Shown here: one piece after another, positions 24,398 to 32,750 of the stretch | How positions within the stretch are numbered: the stretch's first letter is position 1 | Layout of the letters: each line of letters opens with the position of its first letter | Assembly (NCBI GenBank): GCA_025758045.1 | Contig: CP107208.1 | Span: forward strand, 1,674,001 to 1,738,000 | Direction of reading: 5' to 3' | Length of the DNA stretch: 64,000 nucleotides | From: Oscillospiraceae bacterium | GTDB lineage: Bacteria; Bacillota; Clostridia; Oscillospirales; Ruminococcaceae | The notes under the pieces: generated by a model | Databases searched by the model: none | The model's input: only the letters and a program-made list of their open reading frames with translations | Told to the model about the DNA's origin: nothing | Program-made: the position numbers and the translations under genes

Positions 24398-25272
24398 CAG
24401 CTGTTCTCGGCCTCCAATCGGGTGCGGCAGTCCTGCAAGTTCTGCTGCGCTTCGGTGCTCAAAACGGGGTAGTTGTGGCTGGTATGCTCCAGCGCGTCTA
24501 CTACAATTTCACTCACGAGATACCGCGTGTACCATTTCTGGTCGGCGGGCAGGGCGTACCACGGGGCCTCCTTGGCGGCGGTGGCATCGATGACCTGCTC
24601 GTACAGGCGTTGATAATCGTCGAAATAGGCGCGCTCGGCCAGGTCGCTGGCGGAGAACTTCCAGTTTTTAGCGGGGTTATCGATGCGCTCCAAAAAGCGC
24701 TTTTTCTGCTCGTTTTTGGACACATGCAGGAAGATCTTCACCACGCGGTAGCTGTTCTCATAAAGATACTGCTCGTAATGGCGGATCTGGCGGTAGCGCT
24801 GGGCGAAAAACTCGTCCTTGTCCTGCTCCAGCACACGCGGGGCCATCTGGTAGCCTTTTTGCAGGTCGTGCAGCTGGACCACCAGCACATCCTCGTAGTA
24901 GCTGCGGTTGAAAATGGCGATGGACCCGCGGGCGGGCAGTGCCTTGTTGACCCGCCACAGGAAGTCGTGTTTCAACTCTTCGCTGTTAGGTTGTTTAAAA
25001 CTGGTCACCTGCACGCCCTGGGGGTTCAGGCCGGACATCACATGTTTGATGGTGCTGTCCTTGCCGGCGGCGTCCATGGCCTGCAAAACGAAGATCAGTC
25101 CTTCGCGGCCGTCGGCATAAAAGGCGTCCTGCAAAGCGGCCATTTTTTGCAGGTTTTCGGTGGTCTTTGCCAGAATTTTCTCTTTGTCGATCCCGTCGGC
25201 CTTGCTGTTGGTAGCCAGTTTGTCCAGTCGGCACTTGCCGCTGCCGTCAAAACGATAGGAATCCGCTTTCAT
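24397..25272 (-). CDS. PPK2-family polyphosphate:nucleotide phosphotransferase
   Basis: A 291-residue PPK2-like kinase that moves phosphate between polyphosphate and nucleotides. Walker A region FVLQAMDAAGKDSTIKH at about residues 61-77; Walker B-like FNRSYYEDVLVVQ at about 120-132; lid region with FLHVSKNEQKKRFLERIDNP. The C-terminal APWYALPADQKWYTRYLVSEIVVDAL is family-typical. GGGGAGG lies eight bases before the ATG. It is the first gene of an operon with nine glycosyltransferases, so it may regenerate nucleoside di- or triphosphates for sugar donors; that link is inference. Confidence 0.92.
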   Translation of the reverse strand: MKADSYRFDGSGKCRLDKLATNSKADGIDKEKILAKTTENLQKMAALQDAFYADGREGLIFVLQAMDAAGKDSTIKHVMSGLNPQGVQVTSFKQPNSEELKHDFLWRVNKALPARGSIAIFNRSYYEDVLVVQLHDLQKGYQMAPRVLEQDKDEFFAQRYRQIRHYEQYLYENSYRVVKIFLHVSKNEQKKRFLERIDNPAKNWKFSASDLAERAYFDDYQRLYEQVIDATAAKEAPWYALPADQKWYTRYLVSEIVVDALEHTSHNYPVLSTEAQQNLQDCRTRLEAENS

Positions 25273-25348
25273 TCAGGTGCCCTCCCCGCAATGTATACTT
25301 ATTTATAGTATACCCGTTTTTGCAGAAAGACGCAACCATGCGGGCATA

Positions 25349-25582
25349 AAAAAGGCTCCCCATGCAAAGGGGAGCCGTAGCGCAAAGCCTCCCTTGTGTA
25401 AAGGGAGGTGCCCCGAAGGGGCGGAGGGATTGTCCCGTTTGTCGGGCAAGCCGGTTTACAAAACAAGGCCACAATCCCCCAGTCAGCTTCGCTGACACCG
25501 CTTACGCGGCCGAACCTCTCTGTCGCTGCGCGACATCTCCCCGCACTGCGGGGAGTCACCCTTTACATAAGGGGGCCTTTGG
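25349..25582 (-). repeat. Composite palindromic repeat block (~235 bp)
   Basis: A chain of hairpins: GGCTCCCC/GGGGAGCC (25352-25375, followed on the minus strand by TTTTTT, an intrinsic terminator for the anti-sigma-like gene), CCTCCCTT/AAGGGAGG, GCCCC/GGGGC, GGATTGTCCCGTTTGTCGGG facing CCACAATCCCCC, and CTCCCCGC/GCGGGGAG. Such blocks are a known style of intergenic repeat in Faecalibacterium-like genomes. It fills 25273-25589, which otherwise holds no gene. Confidence 0.7.
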
Positions 25583-25589
25583 CGGCTGC

Positions 25590-26564
25590 TTATTCAAACC
25601 CATCCAGTACTTGCCGCAGTGTTGCGCGGCAGTCATCCAGTGTGACCACGGAACCGTCGAAATAGTTGGAGACCGGCGTACAGGCCAGCTGATACAAAAT
25701 GCCGTCTTTTTCAAAATAAGCCCGGCAGCTGCTCCAAGGGGAACTGTTGGGATTGCTGGTGCAAAGCGGTAGCAGGGCGGTGCAGCCGTTGGACATCTCG
25801 TAAGTTTCGCAATCCCAGGTAAGAGCGGCGCGTTTGTTGAAATAGTTTACGGCGGTGGTATCGGAAGAACCATCGCCCAAGTAGACAGTGCCCAGCAGTT
25901 CGATGCAGTAGCGGTAGTCATTCAGATAATCCAGCCGCTTAAAGCACAGTTTTTCAGGGGCATTTTTGCCAACGGGAACAAAGCCGACTTGGGCGGAGGA
26001 GACATCGGTCCAATAGCCATTCTCGGCGATGATCTTGCTGTGCAGCCGTATGGCAGGTTCTTCTTCACCGGCGTCCAACACAGGGTTCTCCGGCAGCGGA
26101 AGCCCAGTGGCTTCAGCCATGGCAGACCAACTCTCGTATCCGCGGGAAGCGTTGCTGTAAGTGGTGCGCCCGTCGCTGCCCGTGAGATAGAGATAACCGT
26201 CAAAGTGTCCACTCATGGGCAGTGTTCCATCTTCAGCGGTTTCCAAATCGTGGTTGGCCTGCATCCCGGCCCACAGGTCGGCAGGCAGGGTGTAATACTG
26301 TCGCTCATAGCTGATAGCATACCCGGCGGTGGCGTCAGGGGCAAAGCTGGGGCGGGGGTTCGTGCGCAGGTCGGTGAACTGTGCGCCCGTGGCGGCCACC
26401 CCGGCGGCAATCAGCAGCGGCGCGGCCAGACACAGCCACAAATGGCGGCGGTGCGGCTTGGCGGGTAAATTTTCGGCCACCGCAGGCCACAGGTCCACCG
26501 GGGCAGGGTGCAGGTCAGCAGAGAATTTTTCGTGCAGAAATTGTTCATCGCGGTCAAAGGTCAT
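25590..26564 (-). CDS. Membrane-anchored protein co-encoded with ECF sigma factor (putative anti-sigma)
   Basis: A 324-residue protein: about 40 cytoplasmic residues (FLHEKFSADLHPAPVDLWPAVAENL), one membrane segment (HLWLCLAAPLLIAAGVAATGA, ~residues 42-62) and a ~260-residue extracytoplasmic part with many Tyr, Gly and Cys. The topology and the overlap with an ECF sigma gene suggest an anti-sigma or sensor, but no zinc-binding anti-sigma motif is visible, so that role is inferred. ATG 26564 is chosen because AAAGGAGG is nine bases upstream; an earlier GTG abuts the ribosome site. It overlaps the sigma gene by 11 bases. Confidence 0.75.
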   Translation of the reverse strand: MTFDRDEQFLHEKFSADLHPAPVDLWPAVAENLPAKPHRRHLWLCLAAPLLIAAGVAATGAQFTDLRTNPRPSFAPDATAGYAISYERQYYTLPADLWAGMQANHDLETAEDGTLPMSGHFDGYLYLTGSDGRTTYSNASRGYESWSAMAEATGLPLPENPVLDAGEEEPAIRLHSKIIAENGYWTDVSSAQVGFVPVGKNAPEKLCFKRLDYLNDYRYCIELLGTVYLGDGSSDTTAVNYFNKRAALTWDCETYEMSNGCTALLPLCTSNPNSSPWSSCRAYFEKDGILYQLACTPVSNYFDGSVVTLDDCRATLRQVLDGFE

Positions 26565-27036
26565 CGTGTTCACCCTCCTTTAAAGTGGCGGCCAGTTTGG
26601 CTTTGGCCCGGCTGTAGCGGGTGCGTAAGTAGGGCGCGGGCAGCCCGTGGATGCGCGCCAGCGCGGCGTAGTCCATGCCGTCCAGCACCCGCTCCAGCAT
26701 CAGGGCACGGTCCAGGGGGGACAGCGCGTTTAAGGCGGCGCGCAGTTCGTCGCTGATGCCGGGGTCCTGCTCCAACGGCTGCGGAGTGGGGTAGTTGGCG
26801 GCGCGTTTGGCTGCCCGCAGCATGTCCAGCGCCGTACGGTAGGCAATGCGGTACAGCCAGGCGCGGATGTTATTTTCACCCTCGCGCAGGGTGTGGCGGC
26901 GCTGCCAGGCCTTGATAAAGGTTTGCTGCACGGCGTCCTGGGCGTCATGTTCACTGCCCAGGATGCCGGTGCAGTAGCGCAGCAGCGCCGGGGTGTAGGT
27001 GCGGACAAGTTTTTCCAGATCCTGCTCTGTCTGCAT
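26554..27036 (-). CDS. ECF-type RNA polymerase sigma factor
   Basis: A 160-residue sigma-70 family protein with region 2 (LLRYCTGILGSEHDAQDAVQQTFIKAWQRR, then NIRAWLYRIAYRTALDMLRAAKR) and region 4 (LSPLDRALMLERVLDGMDYAALARIHGLPAPYLRTRYSRAKAKL). These bind the -10 and -35 elements of target promoters. ATG 27036 with AAAGGAGG six bases upstream is preferred over an earlier in-frame start. Its partner overlaps downstream. Targets unknown; the operon probably autoregulates. Confidence 0.92.
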   Translation of the reverse strand: MQTEQDLEKLVRTYTPALLRYCTGILGSEHDAQDAVQQTFIKAWQRRHTLREGENNIRAWLYRIAYRTALDMLRAAKRAANYPTPQPLEQDPGISDELRAALNALSPLDRALMLERVLDGMDYAALARIHGLPAPYLRTRYSRAKAKLAATLKEGEHDDL

Positions 27037-27130
27037 GGCGGGCCTCCTTTCTTTGGGTTTCACCCTTATAACGCCGATGGGGGAGGGTTTGTATCAACTT
27101 TTTATGATTTTGTTGAAGGCGGTGGTTTTC

Positions 27131-27206
27131 GGTGTCCGTCACCTTGTGGCGGACACCTCGGAACGAGCGGGACTTTTCTGGTACTCTTTTGGTAACAAAA
27201 GAGTAC
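27131..27206. other. Non-coding gap with two strong hairpins
   Basis: GGTGTCCG/CGGACACC (27131-27157) and a perfect GTACTCTTTT-N6-AAAAGAGTAC (27181-27206). No gene seen in 27064-27287. The second hairpin begins the 78-bp duplicated block described next. Confidence 0.6.
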
Positions 27207-27264
27207 GCATAGCGGCCGGATGCCGTTAAAAAAGTGGCTCACCGCAAGGTGGTGAGCCACGTAA
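27187..27264 (-). repeat. 78-bp dispersed terminator repeat, copy 1
   Basis: Nearly identical (five mismatches by eye) to 51738-51815. It includes GTGGCTCACC (27234-27243) / GGTGAGCCAC (27251-27260) followed on the minus strand by TTTTTT, so it is an intrinsic terminator for the AGCS gene embedded in a longer repeat. Confidence 0.85.
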
Positions 27265-27287
27265 AAGCTGCTATTAAAAACTAAAAA

Positions 27288-28622
27288 TCATTCCTTATCA
27301 ATGGCCGCCACAACCCCCGAAAGTGCCAGCAGTGCCAGCAGGTTGGGCACGGCCATCAGGCCGTTGAAGAAGTCCGCCATGGCCCACACAAGGTCCACTT
27401 TCAGCGTAGAGCCGACCAAAATGAACACCACTACGATGACGCTGTACACCGGCAGGGCTTTCTCACCAAACAGGGCCTTGAAGTTGGACTGGCCGAAGAA
27501 GTACCACCCAATGATGGTGGAGAACGCGAAGAAGAACATGCAGATGGCGATAAACACTGGACCGAACCCGCCGAACGCCTGGCTGAACGCTGCCTGGGTC
27601 AGGGAGGTGCCGGTCAGCCCCTCGGGGATCAGGCCGGAGGTGATGAGCACCAGGCCGGTCAGGGTCAGCACCACGAAGGTGTCGATGAACACGCCCAGGA
27701 TGGCCACGGCGCCCTGCTCACGCGGGTGGTTGACCTTAGCCAGTGCGTGGGCGTGCGGGGTCGAGCCCATGCCGGCCTCATTGGAGAACAGGCCGCGGGC
27801 CACGCCAAAGCGCATCGCCTGCTGCACGGTCACACCGGCCACGCCGCCGGCCATCGCCTGCGGGTTGAACGCCAGCACAAAGATCTGCGTAAAGGCATTG
27901 GGCAGCGCCTTGTAGTTCATGACCAGGATCACCACGCAGCCCACAATGTAAAACGCCGCCATGATGGGCACGATCTTTTCGGTCACAGCGGCAATGCGCT
28001 GCACGCCGCCCAGGAAGATGAACGCTGCGATCAAGGCTACGACAATGCCCACGGCCAGATGGCTCATGCCAAAGGCGTTATGGAACGCATCACCGATGGA
28101 GTTGGACTGTACCATGTTGCCCATGAAGCCCAGCGCCAGAATAATAAGTACCGAGAATACGCCCGCCAGCACCTTGCCAAAGGTGCCCTTGAACGCCGCG
28201 CGGATGTAGTACGCCGGGCCGCCGGTGACTTTGCCGTTGACGGTGGTGCGATAACGCTGGGCCAGCACGGCCTCGGCGTAAATCGTCGCCATGCCGAAGA
28301 ACGCCGATACCCACACCCAGAACAGCGCGCCCGGGCCGCCGCTGACCAGCGCCGTGGCGCAGCCGGTGATGTTGCCGGTGCCCACCTGGGCCGCAATGGC
28401 CGTGGCTAATGCCTGGAAGCTGCTCATTCCCTGGTCATCGGCCTTTTTGCCCCGCAGGGTGAAGTTGCCGAAAACGCGGTGGAACCCCTCGCCAAAGCGG
28501 CGTAGCTGTACGCCCCGCAGCCGGATGGTGAAAAACACGCCGGTGCCGACCAGCAGGAACAACAGCAGTGAATTCCACAGAATATCGCTGGCCTGCTCAA
28601 TGGCCGCCGTAAAAATTGTCAT
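27288..28622 (-). CDS. AGCS-family sodium:amino-acid (alanine/glycine) symporter
   Basis: A 444-residue membrane protein with about ten helices. Family segments: GVFFTIRLRGVQLRRF near the N terminus, GTGNITGCATALVSGGPGALFWVWVSAFFGMATIYAEAVLAQRYR, GGPAYYIRAAFKG, and FGVARGLFSNEAGMGSTPHAHA. It imports alanine or glycine with Na+. ATG 28622 is preceded by AAGAGGGG; a longer frame lacks a ribosome site. Transcribed alone from a strong promoter at 28696-28724 and ended by the 78-bp terminator repeat. Confidence 0.95.
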   Translation of the reverse strand: MTIFTAAIEQASDILWNSLLLFLLVGTGVFFTIRLRGVQLRRFGEGFHRVFGNFTLRGKKADDQGMSSFQALATAIAAQVGTGNITGCATALVSGGPGALFWVWVSAFFGMATIYAEAVLAQRYRTTVNGKVTGGPAYYIRAAFKGTFGKVLAGVFSVLIILALGFMGNMVQSNSIGDAFHNAFGMSHLAVGIVVALIAAFIFLGGVQRIAAVTEKIVPIMAAFYIVGCVVILVMNYKALPNAFTQIFVLAFNPQAMAGGVAGVTVQQAMRFGVARGLFSNEAGMGSTPHAHALAKVNHPREQGAVAILGVFIDTFVVLTLTGLVLITSGLIPEGLTGTSLTQAAFSQAFGGFGPVFIAICMFFFAFSTIIGWYFFGQSNFKALFGEKALPVYSVIVVVFILVGSTLKVDLVWAMADFFNGLMAVPNLLALLALSGVVAAIDKE

Positions 28623-28695
28623 GCAAAATACCCCTCTTCTTACATCTTGTCTTTTATACACTTACCTCTGCCCGCTTTGCGCGGACAATGTAACT

Positions 28696-28724
28696 ACTAT
28701 ACTATGCTTTCTCAATAAAGTCAA
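28696..28724 (-). promoter_or_regulatory. AGCS gene promoter
   Basis: Minus strand TTGACT (28719-28724), 17-base spacer, TATAGT (28696-28701). Confidence 0.85.
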
Positions 28725-28854
28725 GTGTATTTATATAGTGAACATACCAGAGAAAAAAGTTGTAAATTCTCCCGAAAAAGCGCAGAATTGAAACAACTCT
28801 GTCACAACTGTGGGGTATCCTGCAGCTAAACCGAACGCGAAAGGAGAACACATC

Positions 28855-30123
28855 ATGAACAAGCTGCTGCCCTTTGCCCTGGCTTTGGCGCTGGCCCTGC
28901 CCGGCTGCGCCGCAGGCGATACCGCGCCCCAGCCCCCGGAGACACCCACCACCACCACCGAGACCGCCGCAGAGGCCCCGGCCGAGAGCACCCTGCCCGG
29001 TCTTGCGGGCCGCCTGCGCCAAACGAGTTATGATACCGCCGCCGTGGGGCAGACGTTCTACGGCATGATGAGCACCTACGATGAGGAGACCTTGACCAGC
29101 GTCTACACCATAATTGCAACCGACACCGCGGCCAACACCCAGCAGAAAGCGGCCGAGCTGGAGACCCAGGGTTACTATACCAGTCTGGCCGCCTGGCAGG
29201 ACGGCCTGGAACTGTACATTGACGATTGGTTGGATGAGACCGGCCAGCCCGTGACGAACAGTTACCAGAATGGCGAGATAACCAGCTGGCGCTATAAGAT
29301 CGACCCCGCCACCGGCCAGATGGAGCGGCTGGAAGTGGAAGGTGCGCCGTATTCCCCGCAATGGCAGGACGACGCGGCTGTGTACGCCGAGCGGAGCATG
29401 GGCCAGTGGATCGAATGTATCAACCGGCTGGATCACGCCACCGGCCAGCAGGTGGACCTGCCTCTGCCGTCCCAGACGCAGAACGTATATGATGCCATCG
29501 GGCAGCGCTGGCTGATCGGCCGTATCATCAGCCCCGGCCCCATGCCGGATTACACCACCGACCGGGATGCCTTTTTTGCCATGTGGCAGAACTCTCAGCT
29601 GGAGATCGACCTGTACGACCCTGCCACCCGCGCCTGCGAAAAGCTGTTCGAGACCCCCTGCTGCGACGGGGAGAAGTGGATGTACAGCGGCCAGCGGGAC
29701 GGCGTACCGTACTTTATCCACTATACCGCGACGGAGGACCAGAGCTACACCATGGCGGTGGGGCTGGACAAGCTGGAAAACGGCACCATGACGACCGTGT
29801 ACACCCCGCAAAGCGATCAATGGCCGGAGTTTGAAAGTTACGGTCAGGACGGAGAAAACCGCTGGGTCGTGGAATATCTGCGGGACAGCATTGCAATTTA
29901 TGATTTGGCAGACGGCCAGACCTACACCCCGACGGTCGACCACGATAATTATATAGGCTATCCCATACAGCTGCTGCCCGATGACCGTGTGGTCGTGACC
30001 AACGACTGGTACGAGACGACCGCCGCCACCGACAGACAGCCCGCCCTGGTGACCATCGACATGACCGCCTACCTCAACGGCAGTACCGACTACACCCCGA
30101 TAGAAATGTACACGGGCAAGTAA
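28855..30123 (+). CDS. Lipoprotein 1 of a five-gene tandem array
   Basis: A 422-residue secreted lipoprotein. Signal peptide MNKLLPFALALALALPGC with lipobox LPGC (Cys ~18), then a Thr/Glu/Pro linker, then ~370 residues with repeated beta-rich units. Motifs shared with the next three genes include GQRDGVPYFIH, KLENGTMT, a DLADGQTYTP-like strand and the C-terminal GSTDYTPIEMYTGK, suggesting a beta-propeller-like fold. No enzyme motif is visible. ATG 28855 follows AAAGGAG by eight bases. Function unknown; it may bind a glycan or peptide at the cell surface. Confidence 0.82.
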   Translation: MNKLLPFALALALALPGCAAGDTAPQPPETPTTTTETAAEAPAESTLPGLAGRLRQTSYDTAAVGQTFYGMMSTYDEETLTSVYTIIATDTAANTQQKAAELETQGYYTSLAAWQDGLELYIDDWLDETGQPVTNSYQNGEITSWRYKIDPATGQMERLEVEGAPYSPQWQDDAAVYAERSMGQWIECINRLDHATGQQVDLPLPSQTQNVYDAIGQRWLIGRIISPGPMPDYTTDRDAFFAMWQNSQLEIDLYDPATRACEKLFETPCCDGEKWMYSGQRDGVPYFIHYTATEDQSYTMAVGLDKLENGTMTTVYTPQSDQWPEFESYGQDGENRWVVEYLRDSIAIYDLADGQTYTPTVDHDNYIGYPIQLLPDDRVVVTNDWYETTAATDRQPALVTIDMTAYLNGSTDYTPIEMYTGK

Positions 30124-30158
30124 ATCAAGTAAATGCAAACGCGAAAGGAGAACACCCT

Positions 30159-31439
30159 ATGAAAAAAGCCATTGCCTGCCTGCTGGCCCTGCCCCTGGCT
30201 CTCGCCGCCTGCGGAGCGCAAACCACCCAGCCTGCGCCCACCCAAGCCCCGGAAGTAACCACCAAAGTGACCGCCGAGAGCGGGGAAACCACCCCGGCGG
30301 GCACCAGCCAGACATCGCCCACCGGATGGCTGCGCCACTGCGTTTTGGAGGCTGGCATCTGGGAGCTGGATTGTGACGATGGCTATTATGATGTAAACCG
30401 CGTGTGGGACGAAAGCACCGCCACCAACACGTTCACGGTGCTGAAGACCGACCCGGCCGCCGCAGAACAGAAAAAGGCGGCGGAGTTCCAAACGCAGGGC
30501 TGGATCGCCGCGACCGCCCACTGGGGCGATACGATTGAGTTTTATCTGGGCGAAGAATCCACCGAGGACGGCGGGATACAGTATTCTCGTTGCATCGTGG
30601 ATGCCAGCACCGGCGGCGTGGAGACCCAGCCGCTGGAGGGGAACTTCCCCCCGACCTGGTACGATGACACCGCCGTGTACAGCGAACAGCGAAAGGGAAT
30701 GTTTGTAACTGCTTTGACCCGGCTGGACCGTGCGACCGGTGAAATGACCGAAGTTGCCATGCCGGGACAGACCTACTTGATCAGCGGGAGTGTCGATGGC
30801 CGCTGGCTGTTGCAACGGGTGAACAGCCCGGCCCAGCTGCCCGAGGTGGCCAGCATGGACGGCACCTTTACCTCGATTTGGCAGAATTCCGAAATCGAAT
30901 ACATCCTGTACGATGCCGCCACCGGCGATATGGAAAAGCTGTACAGTATGCCGACGGACGGCGAAAGCTGGACCTATCTGGGCCAGCGGGACGGCAGTCT
31001 GTACTTTATGCACTCGGTCACCACCGATAACGGCGGTACCACTCCGAGCAGCATCGACAAGCTGGAAAACGGCACCATGACGCCGGTGAGCGAAATTGCC
31101 GCCCAACATGATGACGTTAAGCCGGTCATCGAGGATGGCGAACTGCAATGGGTTACTCAGATGAAGCAATGGTCCACCATAGAGGACGAAATAGACCTGT
31201 ATGTTTTTGACCTGAGCGACGGCCAGACCAGCAGGATCGGTATCCAGATGGATGCGGCCAAAGTCTGGGATACCGGGCGCCCGCTGTGGCTGGCACCAGA
31301 CGGCAAGGTGATGCTCAGATATGGTGCCTACAAGGATACTGCAGGCAATGAGCGCACAGCCTACGCGCTGGCCGACCGCGCCGCCTACCTGGCGGGCAGT
31401 ACCGACTATACCCCGATTGCAATGTATACAGGAGACTAA
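30159..31439 (+). CDS. Lipoprotein 2 of the tandem array
   Basis: A 426-residue paralogue. Signal peptide MKKAIACLLALPLALAAC (lipobox LAAC, Cys 18), Pro/Thr/Glu linker, then the same propeller-like body: DRATGEMTEVAMPGQTYL, GDMEKLYSMPT, GQRDGSLYFMH, DLSDGQTSRIG and the C-terminal AGSTDYTPIAMYTGD. The signal-peptide DNA is almost identical to that of the next three genes, while the bodies diverge. Separated from gene 1 by 35 bp carrying GCGAAAGGAGAACACCC, a leader block repeated before genes 3-5. Confidence 0.82.
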   Translation: MKKAIACLLALPLALAACGAQTTQPAPTQAPEVTTKVTAESGETTPAGTSQTSPTGWLRHCVLEAGIWELDCDDGYYDVNRVWDESTATNTFTVLKTDPAAAEQKKAAEFQTQGWIAATAHWGDTIEFYLGEESTEDGGIQYSRCIVDASTGGVETQPLEGNFPPTWYDDTAVYSEQRKGMFVTALTRLDRATGEMTEVAMPGQTYLISGSVDGRWLLQRVNSPAQLPEVASMDGTFTSIWQNSEIEYILYDAATGDMEKLYSMPTDGESWTYLGQRDGSLYFMHSVTTDNGGTTPSSIDKLENGTMTPVSEIAAQHDDVKPVIEDGELQWVTQMKQWSTIEDEIDLYVFDLSDGQTSRIGIQMDAAKVWDTGRPLWLAPDGKVMLRYGAYKDTAGNERTAYALADRAAYLAGSTDYTPIAMYTGD

Positions 31440-31466
31440 ATAATAGACGTGAAAGGAAAACACCCT

Positions 31467-32723
31467 ATGAAAAAAGCCATTGCCTGCCTGCTGGTCCTGC
31501 CCCTGACCCTCGCCGCCTGCGGGGCGCAAACCACCCAGCCTGCGCCAACCACTGCCCCGGAGATGACCACCGAAGCGACCACCGAGAACGGGAAAAGCAC
31601 CCCGGCGGAAGTCAACCAGCCGGGCATCACGGGCCGGATGCGGCCATGCAGTACCGAGGTGGAAACCGCCGCAGGTCTGTATACCCTGCATGAGCTTTTC
31701 AACGAAGCTGCAAATGAGGATGTCTACTGTGTCGTCAAAACGGACATCGAGACAGCCACGCAGGAAAAGGTGGCAAGCATCACGTTGGATGGCGGCTACT
31801 ACGGTATGGCCGTCTGGGATGATGCGGTAGACCTGTACCTGCAGGAAAACACGGCTGAGGGCGAGCGGCCCAGCCTGCGCTATACCATTGACACGGCCAC
31901 CGGTGGCGTGGAAAAGCAGCAGATGGATGGCGCGTTTGCCCCAACCTGGTACGATGACGCTGCCCTTTACCAGGAAAACCGCTCAAACCTTTGGGTCGAA
32001 AGCCTTACCCGGCTGGACCGCACCACCGGTGAAGTGACCTTGCAGAACCTGCCGGGCCAGACCTATACTGTATGCGGTTCGGTGGATGGCTGCTGGCTGT
32101 TGGTGCGCGTCAGCAGCCCGTCTCCTATGCCGGATCCGACCAGCGAGAAGGACGCTTTCGACGCCACCTGGCAGAACTCCACGGCGGAAATTATCCTGTA
32201 CGAGCCCGCCAGCGGTGAGATGGAAAAACTTTACGAATTTCCTACGACAGGTGATAGTTATGACTACTGCGGTCAGCGGGACGGCAGCCTTTACTTTATA
32301 CATTGGCAAACGAACGGGAACGGCATCGGTGACACAGCTCCGGCCACGGTGGACAAACTGGAAAACGGCGTAATGACTCCCGTATGGACGCTGCCCTTCA
32401 GCAGTATCAGTGTATCCACCGTACAGCAGCAGGGCGAACTGCGCTGGGTCACCCAGCTGACAGAAAAGGGCGAAGCAGCCATCAAAATCTATGATCTGGC
32501 AGACGGCCAGACCTACACGCGGGCAATTGAGTGGGATAAAGTGGAAGGATGGAACGCCGGATACCCCGAAAAACTGCTGGCAAACGATAAGATTTTGGTC
32601 AGCAATGGTACCTACACCAATGTCTATGGCATCGACCGCAAAGCCTACGCCGTAATGGATTGCGCCGCCTATCTGGCGGGCAGTACCGACTATACCCCGA
32701 TTGCAATGTATACAGGAGACTAA
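31467..32723 (+). CDS. Lipoprotein 3 of the tandem array
   Basis: A 418-residue paralogue with signal peptide MKKAIACLLVLPLTLAAC and an immediate GAQTTQPAPT linker shared with lipoprotein 2. Body motifs: DRTTGEVTLQNLPGQTYT, GEMEKLYEFPTTGD, GQRDGSLYFIHWQT, KLENGVMTPVW, DLADGQTYTRAI and AGSTDYTPIAMYTGD. Its last ~50 coding bases and downstream leader are nearly identical to those of lipoprotein 2, showing recent duplication or gene conversion. Start ATG 31467 after AAAGGAAAA; an earlier GTG in frame abuts that site. Confidence 0.82.
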   Translation: MKKAIACLLVLPLTLAACGAQTTQPAPTTAPEMTTEATTENGKSTPAEVNQPGITGRMRPCSTEVETAAGLYTLHELFNEAANEDVYCVVKTDIETATQEKVASITLDGGYYGMAVWDDAVDLYLQENTAEGERPSLRYTIDTATGGVEKQQMDGAFAPTWYDDAALYQENRSNLWVESLTRLDRTTGEVTLQNLPGQTYTVCGSVDGCWLLVRVSSPSPMPDPTSEKDAFDATWQNSTAEIILYEPASGEMEKLYEFPTTGDSYDYCGQRDGSLYFIHWQTNGNGIGDTAPATVDKLENGVMTPVWTLPFSSISVSTVQQQGELRWVTQLTEKGEAAIKIYDLADGQTYTRAIEWDKVEGWNAGYPEKLLANDKILVSNGTYTNVYGIDRKAYAVMDCAAYLAGSTDYTPIAMYTGD

Positions 32724-32750
32724 ATAATAAACGCGAAAGGAGAACACCCT

